A stretch of DNA of 64,000 nucleotides from Bacillus sp. FJAT-22090 (GCF_007676755.1 NZ_VEBK01000008.1:62001-126000), one strand, 5' to 3'. Shown: positions 18,287-27,694, counted from the first letter of the stretch. The notes: generated from the sequence alone by a model not told the origin. Made by a program: numbers and translations.

Positions 18287-19336
18287 ATGAGAGTAAGTAG
18301 AGATGACTTAAAGAGTCTAATACAAACAAAGCTACAAAAGGCTGGCCTGAAACAGGAACATGCTGATGTCGCGGCAGATGTGCTAACGTTTGCCGACGAG
18401 AGAGGCATTCACTCCCATGGTGCTATGCGTGTGGAATATTATGCAGAAAGAATAGCAAAAGGCGGAATGAATACCAATCCGGACTTTAAATTCGAAAAAA
18501 CGGGTCCAGCTTCCGGCGTATTTCATGGTGATGGCGGTAATGGACATACGGCTGCAAAATTAGCTATGGACGAGGCAATCAAAATGGCTCAAGAGAGTGG
18601 CGTTGCCATTATTGGTGTAAGAGATATCTCTCATAGTGGAGCAATTTCCTATTTCACAGAACAAGCGGCGAGCGAAGGTATGATTGGCATTTCGATGTGT
18701 CAATCAGATCCGATGGTTGTTCCATTTGGCGGAGCCGAGCCTTATTACGGAACAAATCCGATTGCCTTTGCTGCACCAAGCAGTGATGGCAGAACAATCA
18801 CATTGGATATGGCAACTACAGTACAAGCTTGGGGAAAAATTCTTCATGCTCGTTCAAAAAATGAATCCATTCCTAATACATGGGCAGTTGACAGTAATGG
18901 AGAGCCAACAACGGATCCGTTAAATGTGAATGCATTACTGCCAATTGCAGGTCCAAAGGGATATGGTCTTGCAATGATGGTTGATGTTCTATCTGGAATC
19001 CTTCTTGGACTTCCATTCGGTAATAAAGTTTCTTCTATGTATGAAAATCTATCTGAGTATAGAAAATTAGGCCAGCTTCATATTGTCATTAACCCGGCAT
19101 TCTTTACTGGTCTAATCGATTTCAAAAATAGTATCACTGAAACAATGGGTGATTTAAACCAAATCAAACCTGCACCAGGCTTTTCAAAAGTCCTTTATCC
19201 TGGTCAAAATAATGATGTTGTTATCGAAGATTATAAGGAAAATGGAATTGAGATTGTGAATGACATTTATGAGTATTTAAAATCAGATGTTATCCATAAT
19301 AATCAATATGATCATAAAAATCCATTTGCAGAATAA
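18287..19336 (+). CDS. allD: ureidoglycolate dehydrogenase, copy 1
   Basis: It oxidises S-ureidoglycolate to oxalurate with NAD+, the step that commits to the oxamate branch instead of glyoxylate. It is an LDH2/MDH2-family oxidoreductase of 349 residues with the family motifs GIHSHGAMRVEYYAERI, DISHSGAISYF, CQSDPMVVPFGG and GPKGYGLAMMVDVLSG. The ATG at 18287 has better spacing from AGAGGTG than the adjacent ATG at 18284. It stands in tandem with a second copy 42 bp downstream; the two agree at most positions by eye. Confidence 0.94.
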   Translation: MRVSRDDLKSLIQTKLQKAGLKQEHADVAADVLTFADERGIHSHGAMRVEYYAERIAKGGMNTNPDFKFEKTGPASGVFHGDGGNGHTAAKLAMDEAIKMAQESGVAIIGVRDISHSGAISYFTEQAASEGMIGISMCQSDPMVVPFGGAEPYYGTNPIAFAAPSSDGRTITLDMATTVQAWGKILHARSKNESIPNTWAVDSNGEPTTDPLNVNALLPIAGPKGYGLAMMVDVLSGILLGLPFGNKVSSMYENLSEYRKLGQLHIVINPAFFTGLIDFKNSITETMGDLNQIKPAPGFSKVLYPGQNNDVVIEDYKENGIEIVNDIYEYLKSDVIHNNQYDHKNPFAE

Positions 19337-19378
19337 TTTTTGATAAGTCGATATTGAACAATAGGAGGGGCAAGTGGA

Positions 19379-20428
19379 ATGAGGTTAAATAGCGAGCAAT
19401 TGAATGAGTTGATTACTACAAAGCTGCATAAGGCAGGATTAACTGAGGATCATGCGCGAGGTGTTGCTGACGTTCTAGTCCATGCAGATGCAAGGGGAGT
19501 CCATTCTCATGGAGCAATGAGAGTGGAGTACTATGCTGAAAGAATTGCTAAAGGTGGAATTAATGCAAACCCTGATTTCAAATTTGAAAAAACCGGTCCT
19601 GCCACAGCTGTTTTTGATGGTGATAATGGTGCGGGGCATGTTGCAGCTAAACTAGCAATGGACGAAGCGATTCAAATGGCAAAAGAAAATGGTATCGCAG
19701 TTGTTGGTGTACGAAGAATCAGTCACAGCGGTGCGCTTTCTTATTTCGTTCAACAAGCTGCAAATGAGAATTTGATCGGTATTTCTGTTTGCCAATCGGA
19801 TCCGATGGTTGTTCCATTTGGCGGATCTGAGCCCTATTACGGTACCAATCCGATTGCCTTTGCTGCACCTGGCAAAAATGGTCAGAATATCACGTTTGAT
19901 ATGGCAACTACCGTTCAAGCTTGGGGAAAAATTCTTCACGCTCGTTCAAAAAACGAACCTATTCCTGATACATGGGCGGTTGATAGCGAAGGAAATCCTA
20001 CAACCGATCCATTTAAGGTAAATGCTTTAGTTCCGATTGCTGGACCAAAAGGTTATGGTCTTATGATGATGGTAGACGTTTTATCTGGAATCCTTCTTGG
20101 CCTTCCATTTGGAAACAAAGTATCTTCTATGTACCATGATCTCACTGAATATCGAAATCTTGGTCAACTACACATTGTGATTAACCCGGAATTTTTTACA
20201 GCATTAAACTTATTCCAGGAAAGCATTGCGACAACGATGCAAGACTTGAATAATAGTAAACCTGCTCCTGGTTTTGATCATGTTTCTTACCCTGGACAAA
20301 GAAGTGCTGAAAGGGAAAAGAAATACGAAGAAAACGGAATCGAAATTGTTGATCATATTTATGAATATTTAATTTCAGACGTAGTTCACAACAATTCTTA
20401 CGATAATAAAAGCCCTTTTGCTAAGTGA
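19379..20428 (+). CDS. allD: ureidoglycolate dehydrogenase, copy 2
   Basis: This is a tandem paralog of the preceding gene, also 349 residues, with all motifs conserved (GVHSHGAMRVEYYAERI, RISHSGALSYF, CQSDPMVVPFGGSEPYYG, GPKGYGLMMMVDVLSG). It is slightly closer than copy 1 to E. coli AllD as I remember it, for example GLMMM rather than GLAMM. Differences cluster on the surface and near the C-terminus, so both should be active; one may prefer a different 2-hydroxy acid or cofactor. AGGAGGGG stands 8 nt before the ATG. A GC-rich hairpin follows, before fdrA. Confidence 0.94.
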   Translation: MRLNSEQLNELITTKLHKAGLTEDHARGVADVLVHADARGVHSHGAMRVEYYAERIAKGGINANPDFKFEKTGPATAVFDGDNGAGHVAAKLAMDEAIQMAKENGIAVVGVRRISHSGALSYFVQQAANENLIGISVCQSDPMVVPFGGSEPYYGTNPIAFAAPGKNGQNITFDMATTVQAWGKILHARSKNEPIPDTWAVDSEGNPTTDPFKVNALVPIAGPKGYGLMMMVDVLSGILLGLPFGNKVSSMYHDLTEYRNLGQLHIVINPEFFTALNLFQESIATTMQDLNNSKPAPGFDHVSYPGQRSAEREKKYEENGIEIVDHIYEYLISDVVHNNSYDNKSPFAK

Positions 20429-20436
20429 TTGATAAA

Positions 20437-20466
20437 GGGTGGTCCGCTTGTGGCCACCCCATTTTC
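20437..20466 (+). terminator. possible weak terminator or attenuator between allD and fdrA
   Basis: A GGGTGG/CCACCC stem is extended by T-G and C-G pairs, followed by ATTTT. The T-run is short, so partial termination is likely. It would lower expression of the fdrA-allGHK block relative to the upstream genes. Confidence 0.55.
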
Positions 20467-20543
20467 TGTGCTTATTTACCGGAGCGTTATCGATTTTCTT
20501 TAAAAAATATAAGTAAAAATCTAATAAAGAGGTGCATTCAAAC

Positions 20544-22289
20544 ATGCTTTATACAATTGTTAAACAGAATTCCTATCAGGATTCAGTTAATTTAATGCTT
20601 CTTACAAACAAAATATCAACAATGGAAGGCATTAACAAAGTTCAAATTATGATGGGAACTCCAGCTAATAAAGATATTTTAAAAGCTGCTGAATTATATA
20701 CAGATGAGCTTGAAGGTGCTGCGTCTAATGATATGTGTATAGTTGTAGATACTGACTCAGAAGAGAAGATCCAAGAGGTTCTTGATGAAACAGACAACTA
20801 TTTAAATAACCAATCAATCGCTAGCGGTAAAGAAGCGTTCGAAAGCGTTCGTTCTTGGGATAAGGCAACAAATGCATTACCAGGTGCGAATCTAGCAATT
20901 ATCTCTACTCCAGGTCAATATGCAGCTGAAGAAGCTGAAAAAGCACTTGATAGAGATATGCACGTTCTTATTTTCAGTGACAACGTAACGGTTGAAGATG
21001 AGCGTCGTATTAAAGAAAAAGCACATGAAAAAGGTCTTCTTGTAATGGGTCCTGACTGTGGTACAGCAGTAGTTTCTGGCGTGCCTCTTGCATTCGCAAA
21101 CGTTATAAAAACTGGGAAAATTGGTGTAATCGGAGCTTCTGGTACAGGTATCCAAGAAGTTACAACAGAAATTGATCGTTTAGGCGCTGGAATTAGTCAT
21201 GCGATCGGTACTGGTGGCCGTGACCTTTCTGAAAAAATTGGTGCTATTACAATGTTAGATGGTATTAAAGCATTAGCGCAACATAGTCAAACAGAAGTGA
21301 TTACATTAATCTCTAAACCACCTGCTAAAGAAGTTCGTGACGAGGTTGTTCAATTACTACAAAGTATTTCTAAACCAGTAGTTGCTATCTTCCTTGGTGA
21401 AGAACCACATAATCACGAAGGCAATGTTTATTATGCTAACACACTTGAAGAAACGGCTGCGATTGCTGTGGATCTTGTTAAAGGAAACCCTATTAAGCCA
21501 AACTACAACAAATTGCAAAGTGAAGTTCCAGCTGTAAACTTAAAGCCAGAACAAAAAACGATCAAAGGTTTATACTCAGGTGGTACATTAGGTTACGAAG
21601 CAGCTACTTTAATTAGTAGTGGTCTTAACTATGATAATAGTGGTGCTCACGAGGAAGGATACCTTCTAAATGCAAATGGATTTGAAGTAATCGACCTTGG
21701 TGATGATATTTATACACAAGGTAAACCACACCCAATGATCGACCCAGATACAAGAATTCAATACTTCCAAAAAGCAGCACAAGATGAGTCAACTGCAATT
21801 ATCCTATTTGACCTAGTTCTTGGATATGGTTCTCATGAAGATATGGCGGGCGCACTTATCCCTGGTATCGAAAAAATTCAAAAAGATGCACAAGCAAAAG
21901 GTAAAGAAATTTACTTCGTAGCATCTGTATGTGGTACTGACCAAGATCCACAAAGCATTGACGAGCAAAAAGAAAAATTAGAAAAAGCTGGTGTTATTTT
22001 ACGTGATAGTAATAACCAAGCGGTTCTTACTTCATTAGCTATGCTTGATATTCAAATCGAAGAAGTACAAAAAGAAGTAGTTCCTGCATCAGAAACTGCA
22101 ACAATCGAAATTACAGTTTCAGAAGCTATTCAAAAATTATTAACTGAAAAACCAAACGTTGTAAACGTGGGATTAAAGAAATTTACAGAAGCAATTACTG
22201 CTAATGGTGGTAGAGTTGTTCAGTTTGACTGGCGTCCAGTTGCTGGTGGTAACGCAAGATTGCGTAAAGTTTTAAGCGTACTTCGTTAA
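20544..22289 (+). CDS. fdrA: FdrA protein, subunit of the oxamate carbamoyltransferase system (AllF)
   Basis: This 581-residue protein matches E. coli FdrA: a CoA-binding/succinyl-CoA-synthetase-like fold with MMGTPANKDILK, VMGPDCGTA, IGASGTGIQEVT, GTGGRDLSEKIG and the closing WRPVAGGNARLRK. Recent work on the E. coli locus, as I recall, assigns FdrA with the DUF1116 and DUF2877 proteins to phosphorolysis of oxalurate into oxamate and carbamoyl phosphate. The start is the ATG 8 nt after AAAGAGGTG; a GTG upstream lies inside that site. The next two genes are exactly those partners. Confidence 0.92.
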   Translation: MLYTIVKQNSYQDSVNLMLLTNKISTMEGINKVQIMMGTPANKDILKAAELYTDELEGAASNDMCIVVDTDSEEKIQEVLDETDNYLNNQSIASGKEAFESVRSWDKATNALPGANLAIISTPGQYAAEEAEKALDRDMHVLIFSDNVTVEDERRIKEKAHEKGLLVMGPDCGTAVVSGVPLAFANVIKTGKIGVIGASGTGIQEVTTEIDRLGAGISHAIGTGGRDLSEKIGAITMLDGIKALAQHSQTEVITLISKPPAKEVRDEVVQLLQSISKPVVAIFLGEEPHNHEGNVYYANTLEETAAIAVDLVKGNPIKPNYNKLQSEVPAVNLKPEQKTIKGLYSGGTLGYEAATLISSGLNYDNSGAHEEGYLLNANGFEVIDLGDDIYTQGKPHPMIDPDTRIQYFQKAAQDESTAIILFDLVLGYGSHEDMAGALIPGIEKIQKDAQAKGKEIYFVASVCGTDQDPQSIDEQKEKLEKAGVILRDSNNQAVLTSLAMLDIQIEEVQKEVVPASETATIEITVSEAIQKLLTEKPNVVNVGLKKFTEAITANGGRVVQFDWRPVAGGNARLRKVLSVLR

Positions 22290-22358
22290 TCAAAATAATT
22301 TATTCAAACTTCAGGTCATTGAATTATAAGACCAATGAATATTCGGGAGGAAAGCATA

Positions 22359-23633
22359 ATGTACGGACAATTTAAAACAATTGATGAAGCAAATAGAGCC
22401 GTTATCGATAAAATTGTATCAGGAGCACCATTTTTAGTGGATGTGGTTCAAGCTAAATCTGTTATTAAAGAATTAAATGATAAAGTATTACTTCACGCAG
22501 GTCCACCTATTAAATGGGAGAACATGACAAGCCCAATGCAAGGTTCTTGTGTAGGAGCTACATTATTTGAAGGTTGGGCATCTAACGCTGATGAAGCATT
22601 TAAAATGCTTGAAAATGGAGAAATAGAATTCATTCCATGTCACCATGTGAACGCGGTTGGACCTATGGGCGGAATTACGTCTGGAAGCATGCCAGTTCTT
22701 GTGGTAGAAAATCGCGATGGCGGAAACCGTGCTTATTGTACAATGAATGAAGGTATTGGTGCAGTACTACGCTTTGGTGCGTATTCTGAAGAAGTAATCA
22801 ACCGCTTAGGATGGTTCAGAGATGTACTTGGACCAACACTTTCTAAAGCTCTAAAAGTTAAAGGTGACGGACTAAACGTTAACGTAATGATTGCCAAAGC
22901 AATTACAATGGGGGATGAGTTCCACCAACGTAATATTGCAGGTTCACTTATCTTCTTAAAAGATCTTGTGCCATACATTTTACAAACAGATGCAAACGAT
23001 AAAGAAAAACAAGATGTTATTCAATTCTTAGCTGATACAGACCAGTTCTTCTTGAATATTGCAATGGCAACTACTAAAGCAGTAATGGATACAGCACGTG
23101 AAATCCAACATGGTACAGTTGTAACTGCAATGTGCCGTAACGGTCATGAATTCGGAGTACGTATTGCTGGTATGGGTGACCAATGGTTTACAGCACCAGT
23201 TAATACACCTCAAGGTTTATTCTTTACTGGCTATGATCAAGACATGGCTTGTCCGGACATGGGTGACAGTGCAATTACTGAAACATATGGTGTGGGCGGT
23301 ATGGCAATGATCGCTGCTCCTGGTGTTACACGCTTCGTAGGTGCTGGAGGTATGGACGATGCAGTTAATACTAGTAATGATATGATGGAAATTTGTATTG
23401 ATCATAACCCTAACTTCTCTATTCCAACGTGGGACTTCAAAGGTTCTTGTCTTGGAATCGATGCAAGAAAAGTAGTTGAAACAGGTATCGAGCCAGTTAT
23501 CAACACAGGTATTGCACATAAAGAAGCTGGAGTTGGTCAAATTGGTGCAGGTACAGTTCGTGCTCCATTAGCTTGCTTTGAAAAAGCAATTGATGCTTAC
23601 GCTGTTAAACTTGGTCTAATTGACCCACAATAA
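22359..23633 (+). CDS. allG: DUF1116 protein, oxamate carbamoyltransferase partner (AllG)
   Basis: This is a 424-residue homolog of E. coli YlbE. DUF1116 hallmarks include HAGPPIKWENMTSPMQGSC near the N-terminus and the conserved GGITSGSMPVLVVEN, FHQRNIAGS, CRNGHEFGVRI and DMGDSAITETYGVGGMA. It works with FdrA and the DUF2877 protein in cleaving oxalurate; the split of catalytic duties is not readable from sequence. The start is the ATG 8 nt after CGGGAGGAA, since the frame start 24 nt upstream has no such site. It is followed without gap by allH. Confidence 0.9.
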   Translation: MYGQFKTIDEANRAVIDKIVSGAPFLVDVVQAKSVIKELNDKVLLHAGPPIKWENMTSPMQGSCVGATLFEGWASNADEAFKMLENGEIEFIPCHHVNAVGPMGGITSGSMPVLVVENRDGGNRAYCTMNEGIGAVLRFGAYSEEVINRLGWFRDVLGPTLSKALKVKGDGLNVNVMIAKAITMGDEFHQRNIAGSLIFLKDLVPYILQTDANDKEKQDVIQFLADTDQFFLNIAMATTKAVMDTAREIQHGTVVTAMCRNGHEFGVRIAGMGDQWFTAPVNTPQGLFFTGYDQDMACPDMGDSAITETYGVGGMAMIAAPGVTRFVGAGGMDDAVNTSNDMMEICIDHNPNFSIPTWDFKGSCLGIDARKVVETGIEPVINTGIAHKEAGVGQIGAGTVRAPLACFEKAIDAYAVKLGLIDPQ

Positions 23634-24545
23634 ATGAATAATTGCACTCTTTTTGGAGAGGACTATAGTTATCTAGTTCCTCTCCTTCTTTATAACAATA
23701 AAGTTGGACACGTTCATAGTCGTTTTGCCAATGGCTTTAATATTAAAATGGGGGATTCGCTCGTTTTTATTGGAAATAATAAAAATGGGTTCCTACCATT
23801 TGGAATACATCTTCGAGAAGAAGATACATTAAACGCTGTATCCTTTGTAAATAACGGTGATCCAGTCACTTGGAATAATAGAACAAATTCTATTGAATTA
23901 CCTAGGGTAACAATCAGTGTCGAAAAAGGTAAAACTTTTAAAAATGAATTAGCTAATTTAAAAAGCGTATCTATTTTTAAGGATAGTTTTGAAAAATTTA
24001 GTTTGCAGTTAATGGAAATAGAAGACCGAACTGGGTTGGATATTTCGTTCAAAGAACTTTTATATAAGATACATGCAACAAATGAGCAAAACTGGGTTGG
24101 TGCTGAACCGTATTTGATTATGTTGATTGAAGCGGCTACGTCGTGCGATGAATCTTTAATTGAGAAAGTTCTTAGATATTTTCTTGGAAGAGGACAAGGC
24201 TTGACCCCTTCAGGGGATGATATGATTGTCGGGCTGCTAGCCTTTGATGCAATTTCCCCTATCCTTTCCACTTGCTTTTATGAAAAAGTTTCAGAACTTA
24301 TTGAAGGCGAATCGATTACGACAGATGTGGCAAGAGAATATTTACGGTATGCCCTTAAACAGGAATATAGCTCGACTGTCTCTAACATGGTCAATGTACT
24401 TGCAGAAGGTAATGCTTCTCATTTTGAGAAAGCCTTTCATGACTTAATAGGAGTTGGGCACAGCTCAGGCATGGATACGATATTAGGTATTCTTATCGGA
24501 ATGCTGGTTTTTAGAAACCTAAAAATAGAAACAGAAACAAATTAA
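23634..24545 (+). CDS. allH: DUF2877 protein, oxamate carbamoyltransferase partner (AllH)
   Basis: This 303-residue protein is related to E. coli YlbF (DUF2877). The conserved C-terminal half contains LGRGQGLTPSGDDMIVGLLA and GVGHSSGMDTILGILIG. Its ATG directly follows the TAA of allG with no ribosome site of its own, so translation is probably coupled, which suits a fixed subunit ratio in a complex. It is the third component of the FdrA-type system, and carbamate kinase follows. Confidence 0.88.
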   Translation: MNNCTLFGEDYSYLVPLLLYNNKVGHVHSRFANGFNIKMGDSLVFIGNNKNGFLPFGIHLREEDTLNAVSFVNNGDPVTWNNRTNSIELPRVTISVEKGKTFKNELANLKSVSIFKDSFEKFSLQLMEIEDRTGLDISFKELLYKIHATNEQNWVGAEPYLIMLIEAATSCDESLIEKVLRYFLGRGQGLTPSGDDMIVGLLAFDAISPILSTCFYEKVSELIEGESITTDVAREYLRYALKQEYSSTVSNMVNVLAEGNASHFEKAFHDLIGVGHSSGMDTILGILIGMLVFRNLKIETETN

Positions 24546-24564
24546 AAAGTTGGAGTGTGTTTAT

Positions 24565-25500
24565 ATGAGTAAAGTCGTTCTAGCGATTGGCGGGAATGCA
24601 ATCATTAAAGAAGGTCAAATTGGTACGATTGAAGAACAACAGCAAAATATCATGGAAAGCTCTGTTCCTGTTCTTGAATTAATGGAGCAAGGTCATACAG
24701 TTGTTATCACTCACGGAAATGGTCCTCAAGTTGGTAATACGTTAATAAGAGGAGAAATGGCTAAATCTGTGGTTCCTGAATATCCTCTAGATGTGCTTGA
24801 TGCGGAAACTCAAGGGAACTTGGGTTATTTAATCCAACAAGCTTTTAAAAATAAAATGGTTGAACGAAATATTAATAAAACAATTGCTACTGTAGTAACA
24901 CAGTCAGTAGTTTCTAAAGATGACCCTGCATTTGAAAATCCTACAAAACCAATCGGACCTTTTTATTCGAAAGAAGAAATGGAAAAAATTGTAGAGGAAC
25001 GCAATCTAACATTTGTGGAAGACAGCGGTAGAGGATATAGACGCGTTGTTGCTTCTCCAAAACCTGTAAAAATCGTGGAAAAAGAAGCGATTGAAGCATT
25101 GCTTGAAAAAGATATTACTGTTATTACCGCAGGCGGAGGCGGAATTCCTGTAACTGAAAATAACGGGAAGTTTGAAGGCGTTGAAGCTGTTATTGATAAA
25201 GATTTCGCGAGTGCATTACTTGCAGCTGACATTAATGCGGATTACTTATTCATTTTAACTGGAGTAGAACAAGTTGCTATTAACTTCGGTACGCCAAACC
25301 AACAAAATTTGTTAGAAGTGACAGTGGAAGATGCACTTCGTTATATGGAAGAAGGTCAATTTCCAAAAGGAAGTATGGGACCAAAAATTGAAGCAGCTAT
25401 TCTTTTCTTACAAAAAGGCGGAAAGAATGTTATCATTACTTCAATTGATAAGCTTCAAGATGCACTTGCTGGAAAAACAGGTACACGTATCGTAATGTAA
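24565..25500 (+). CDS. allK: carbamate kinase (catabolic)
   Basis: It transfers phosphate from carbamoyl phosphate to ADP, yielding ATP, NH3 and CO2, the energy-gaining last step of the oxalurate branch. The 311-residue amino-acid-kinase fold shows AIGGNAI at the start, THGNGPQVGN, TAGGGGIPV, DKDFASALLA and MGPKIEAAI. ArcC would be an equally valid family name; linkage to fdrA-allGH argues for the AllK/YbcF role. The start is the ATG 9 nt after TTGGAG. A very strong terminator ends the operon. Confidence 0.95.
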   Translation: MSKVVLAIGGNAIIKEGQIGTIEEQQQNIMESSVPVLELMEQGHTVVITHGNGPQVGNTLIRGEMAKSVVPEYPLDVLDAETQGNLGYLIQQAFKNKMVERNINKTIATVVTQSVVSKDDPAFENPTKPIGPFYSKEEMEKIVEERNLTFVEDSGRGYRRVVASPKPVKIVEKEAIEALLEKDITVITAGGGGIPVTENNGKFEGVEAVIDKDFASALLAADINADYLFILTGVEQVAINFGTPNQQNLLEVTVEDALRYMEEGQFPKGSMGPKIEAAILFLQKGGKNVIITSIDKLQDALAGKTGTRIVM

Positions 25501-25520
25501 AATTAAATATATAAAATGAG

Positions 25521-25572
25521 TCTGTCTACCACTACTTTCTATAAGAACGTAGTGGTAGACAGAACTTTTTTA
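25521..25572 (+). terminator. strong intrinsic terminator ending the all operon
   Basis: TCTGTCTACCACTAC and GTAGTGGTAGACAGA form a perfect 15-bp stem around a 13-nt loop, followed by a T-rich tail. It ends the allC-to-allK unit. Confidence 0.95.
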
Positions 25573-25754
25573 TTTTCAAAATAATTATCCTCGCCAGTTT
25601 CTTTTACTATATAATTGTAATTAGCCGTTTGAAAATGTTTTATAGATTATCACATTTGTTGATTATCCATCTTATAAAAAATAAGAGGGCTTACTGTTTG
25701 ATGTTTTGATTTTTTATTAGGGATACTGTGTCTTAAATCAGTTGCCCATGCTCC

Positions 25755-26280
25755 GAGAAAAGGGTGCTGTTATGCGGGCATAAAAAGGAGTTATCCGAAC
25801 ATAACGAGTCAGCGCCTAAGCATAAAGTTCCGCCCATTCATAATGTTGCGAGTAACGACTGATATGTTGCGCAAATTTTAATGGACGATCTAATCCATGT
25901 AAATTAAGCGGAGACTTCAAGTAAAGTGCATGGCAATCAGTGTCCGCTAGCCTTTGCGCGGAGAATTGGTTGCGCTCGTTGTCAATTTGGTTGCTTACAA
26001 GCCCAAACTGGTTGCGTTTCCTGTTGAATTGGTTGCTTTCACGAGCTATTTGGTCTCGCTAAGCCATTTCCTAACTTTTAATGGATATTAAATACAGATA
26101 AAAGCGTCTATTTGGATGGATTGGAGCGAAAAGGACGGCGACTCCAGTGGGATCAAGTGAGTAAGATGAGACTTCACAACGAACGCCAAAGCGGACGGTG
26201 AAGGCTCATCACTCACCCCATGGAAAGCGTCCGTCCTGCAGCGGAAATCCTAGCGGACACTTTCTTAAGACACATTATTC
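25755..26280 (+). repeat. long intergenic dispersed repeat, copy B
   Basis: This is the second copy of the element at 13812-14285, in the same orientation. It keeps the five TTGG/CTGG units at exact 21-bp spacing (25966, 25987, 26008, 26029, 26050), the GTTGCGAGTAACGACTGATA block and the GC-richer tail ending GCGTCCGTCC. A short insertion near its start (about 25790-25820) distinguishes it. Like copy A it lies in the long leader gap of a ureide gene. The rest of the 25573-26449 gap shows no gene. Confidence 0.8.
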
Positions 26281-26449
26281 CTAAAGTAAGCCGTTGCACA
26301 TTAATCTAAGGATATTGCTCGATTTTCAAAATTTATAATAATCAACAGCTGTGATAGATTATAAAAGAATAGCCAATTATACTTCCATTCTTAATGTTTA
26401 ACATATTTTGATAACCAGAATCTACGAGGGGGAGGCAGGAGATATCTAT

Positions 26450-27694
26450 ATGGATAGCAAGCAAAGATATGAAATACTGTTTAATAAAATCAATCAATAT
26501 AACTCAGGCACTAAAGGAATGACCAGAGTTGCATATACAAACGAAGAACAAGCCTGTACACAAGCATTTATGCGTATGTGCAAAGCAGAAGGATTAGATA
26601 TCCGAATGGATCAGTGCGGAAATGCGATTGGCAGAAGAGAAGGTAAAATAAAGGGACTTCCACCAGTATTAATGGGATCTCATTTGGATACAGTTTACCA
26701 AGGTGGTAAGTATGACGGAGTTGTTGGTGTTACGGCTGCATTGGAAGTGGTGAAACGACTTAATGAAAAAGGAATTGAAACAGATCATCCAATTGAAATT
26801 ATTTCATTTGCTTGTGAAGAGTCGTCTCGATTCAACATTTCAACTTTAGGAAGTAAAGCGATGGCAGGTATATTTGATAAGGAGAAAGTTAGGTATTTAA
26901 AAGACCGGAATGGAGTTACATTGGAAGAAGCACTTTCTTTATGTGCACTTGAAATTGATAGTGTTGATTCTGCGAGTAGGGCGGATGAAGATATAAAGGC
27001 TTTTTTTGAATTGCATGTAGAGCAAGGACCTGTATTAATAAATGAAAATAAAAAGATCGGTATTGTTACAGGAATTGCAGCTCCAGTTAGATTTTCCATA
27101 AGAATAATAGGAACTCCCTCACATTCTGGTACAACACCGATGAATATGAGAAATGACGCTCTACTTGGTGCCTCCCAAATTGCACTGGAGCTAGAAAAAA
27201 TTGCAATAAATGAACAAGTTTACGGTACGGTTGCTACTGTTGGACTCTTAAATATCCAATCGGGTGCGATGAACGTGGTGCCGGGTGAAGTAGAAATTAA
27301 AGTGGATATACGAGGGACTTCACTAGAATCGAGACAGCGAGTGGTAGACCATCTAAATCGAACGATTGAATTACTGAAAAGAATGAGACAGCTAGAAATC
27401 CATAGTCAAGAAATAATTTCGGAGGAACCAGTATTACTATCCACTGATATTACTAATACAATAGAAGCTATTTGTAACGAACAGGATATTTCTTATAAGG
27501 TGATGCCAAGTGGAGCGGGCCATGATGCTATGAACATGGTAAGACTATGCCCTACTGGACTTATCTTTGTACCATCTGTCAAAGGACTTAGTCACCATCC
27601 AGATGAATATACCGATCATGATGATATATTAACAGGTATTGATGTTCTGGAGAAAGTTGTCATTCATTACGCTAAAAAGGATTCAAGAATATAG
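26450..27694 (+). CDS. M20-family amidohydrolase (allantoate or N-carbamoyl-amino-acid hydrolase type)
   Basis: This is a 414-residue dinuclear metal hydrolase. Motifs are GSHLDTVYQGGKYDGVVG, CEESSRFNISTLGSK, FELHVEQGPVL, HSGTTPMNMRNDA and GAGHDAMNMVRLCP. All metal ligands are present, yet it differs clearly from AllC (16190-17449) and looks closer to hydantoin-pathway N-carbamoyl-L-amino-acid hydrolases. It may act on a ureido acid such as allantoate, ureidoglycolate or a carbamoyl amino acid, so one of the allantoinase paralogs may supply its substrate. The start is the ATG 8 nt after AGGAG; the frame runs 42 nt further upstream. It is monocistronic, with repeat copy B upstream and a terminator downstream. 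Confidence 0.88.
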   Translation: MDSKQRYEILFNKINQYNSGTKGMTRVAYTNEEQACTQAFMRMCKAEGLDIRMDQCGNAIGRREGKIKGLPPVLMGSHLDTVYQGGKYDGVVGVTAALEVVKRLNEKGIETDHPIEIISFACEESSRFNISTLGSKAMAGIFDKEKVRYLKDRNGVTLEEALSLCALEIDSVDSASRADEDIKAFFELHVEQGPVLINENKKIGIVTGIAAPVRFSIRIIGTPSHSGTTPMNMRNDALLGASQIALELEKIAINEQVYGTVATVGLLNIQSGAMNVVPGEVEIKVDIRGTSLESRQRVVDHLNRTIELLKRMRQLEIHSQEIISEEPVLLSTDITNTIEAICNEQDISYKVMPSGAGHDAMNMVRLCPTGLIFVPSVKGLSHHPDEYTDHDDILTGIDVLEKVVIHYAKKDSRI

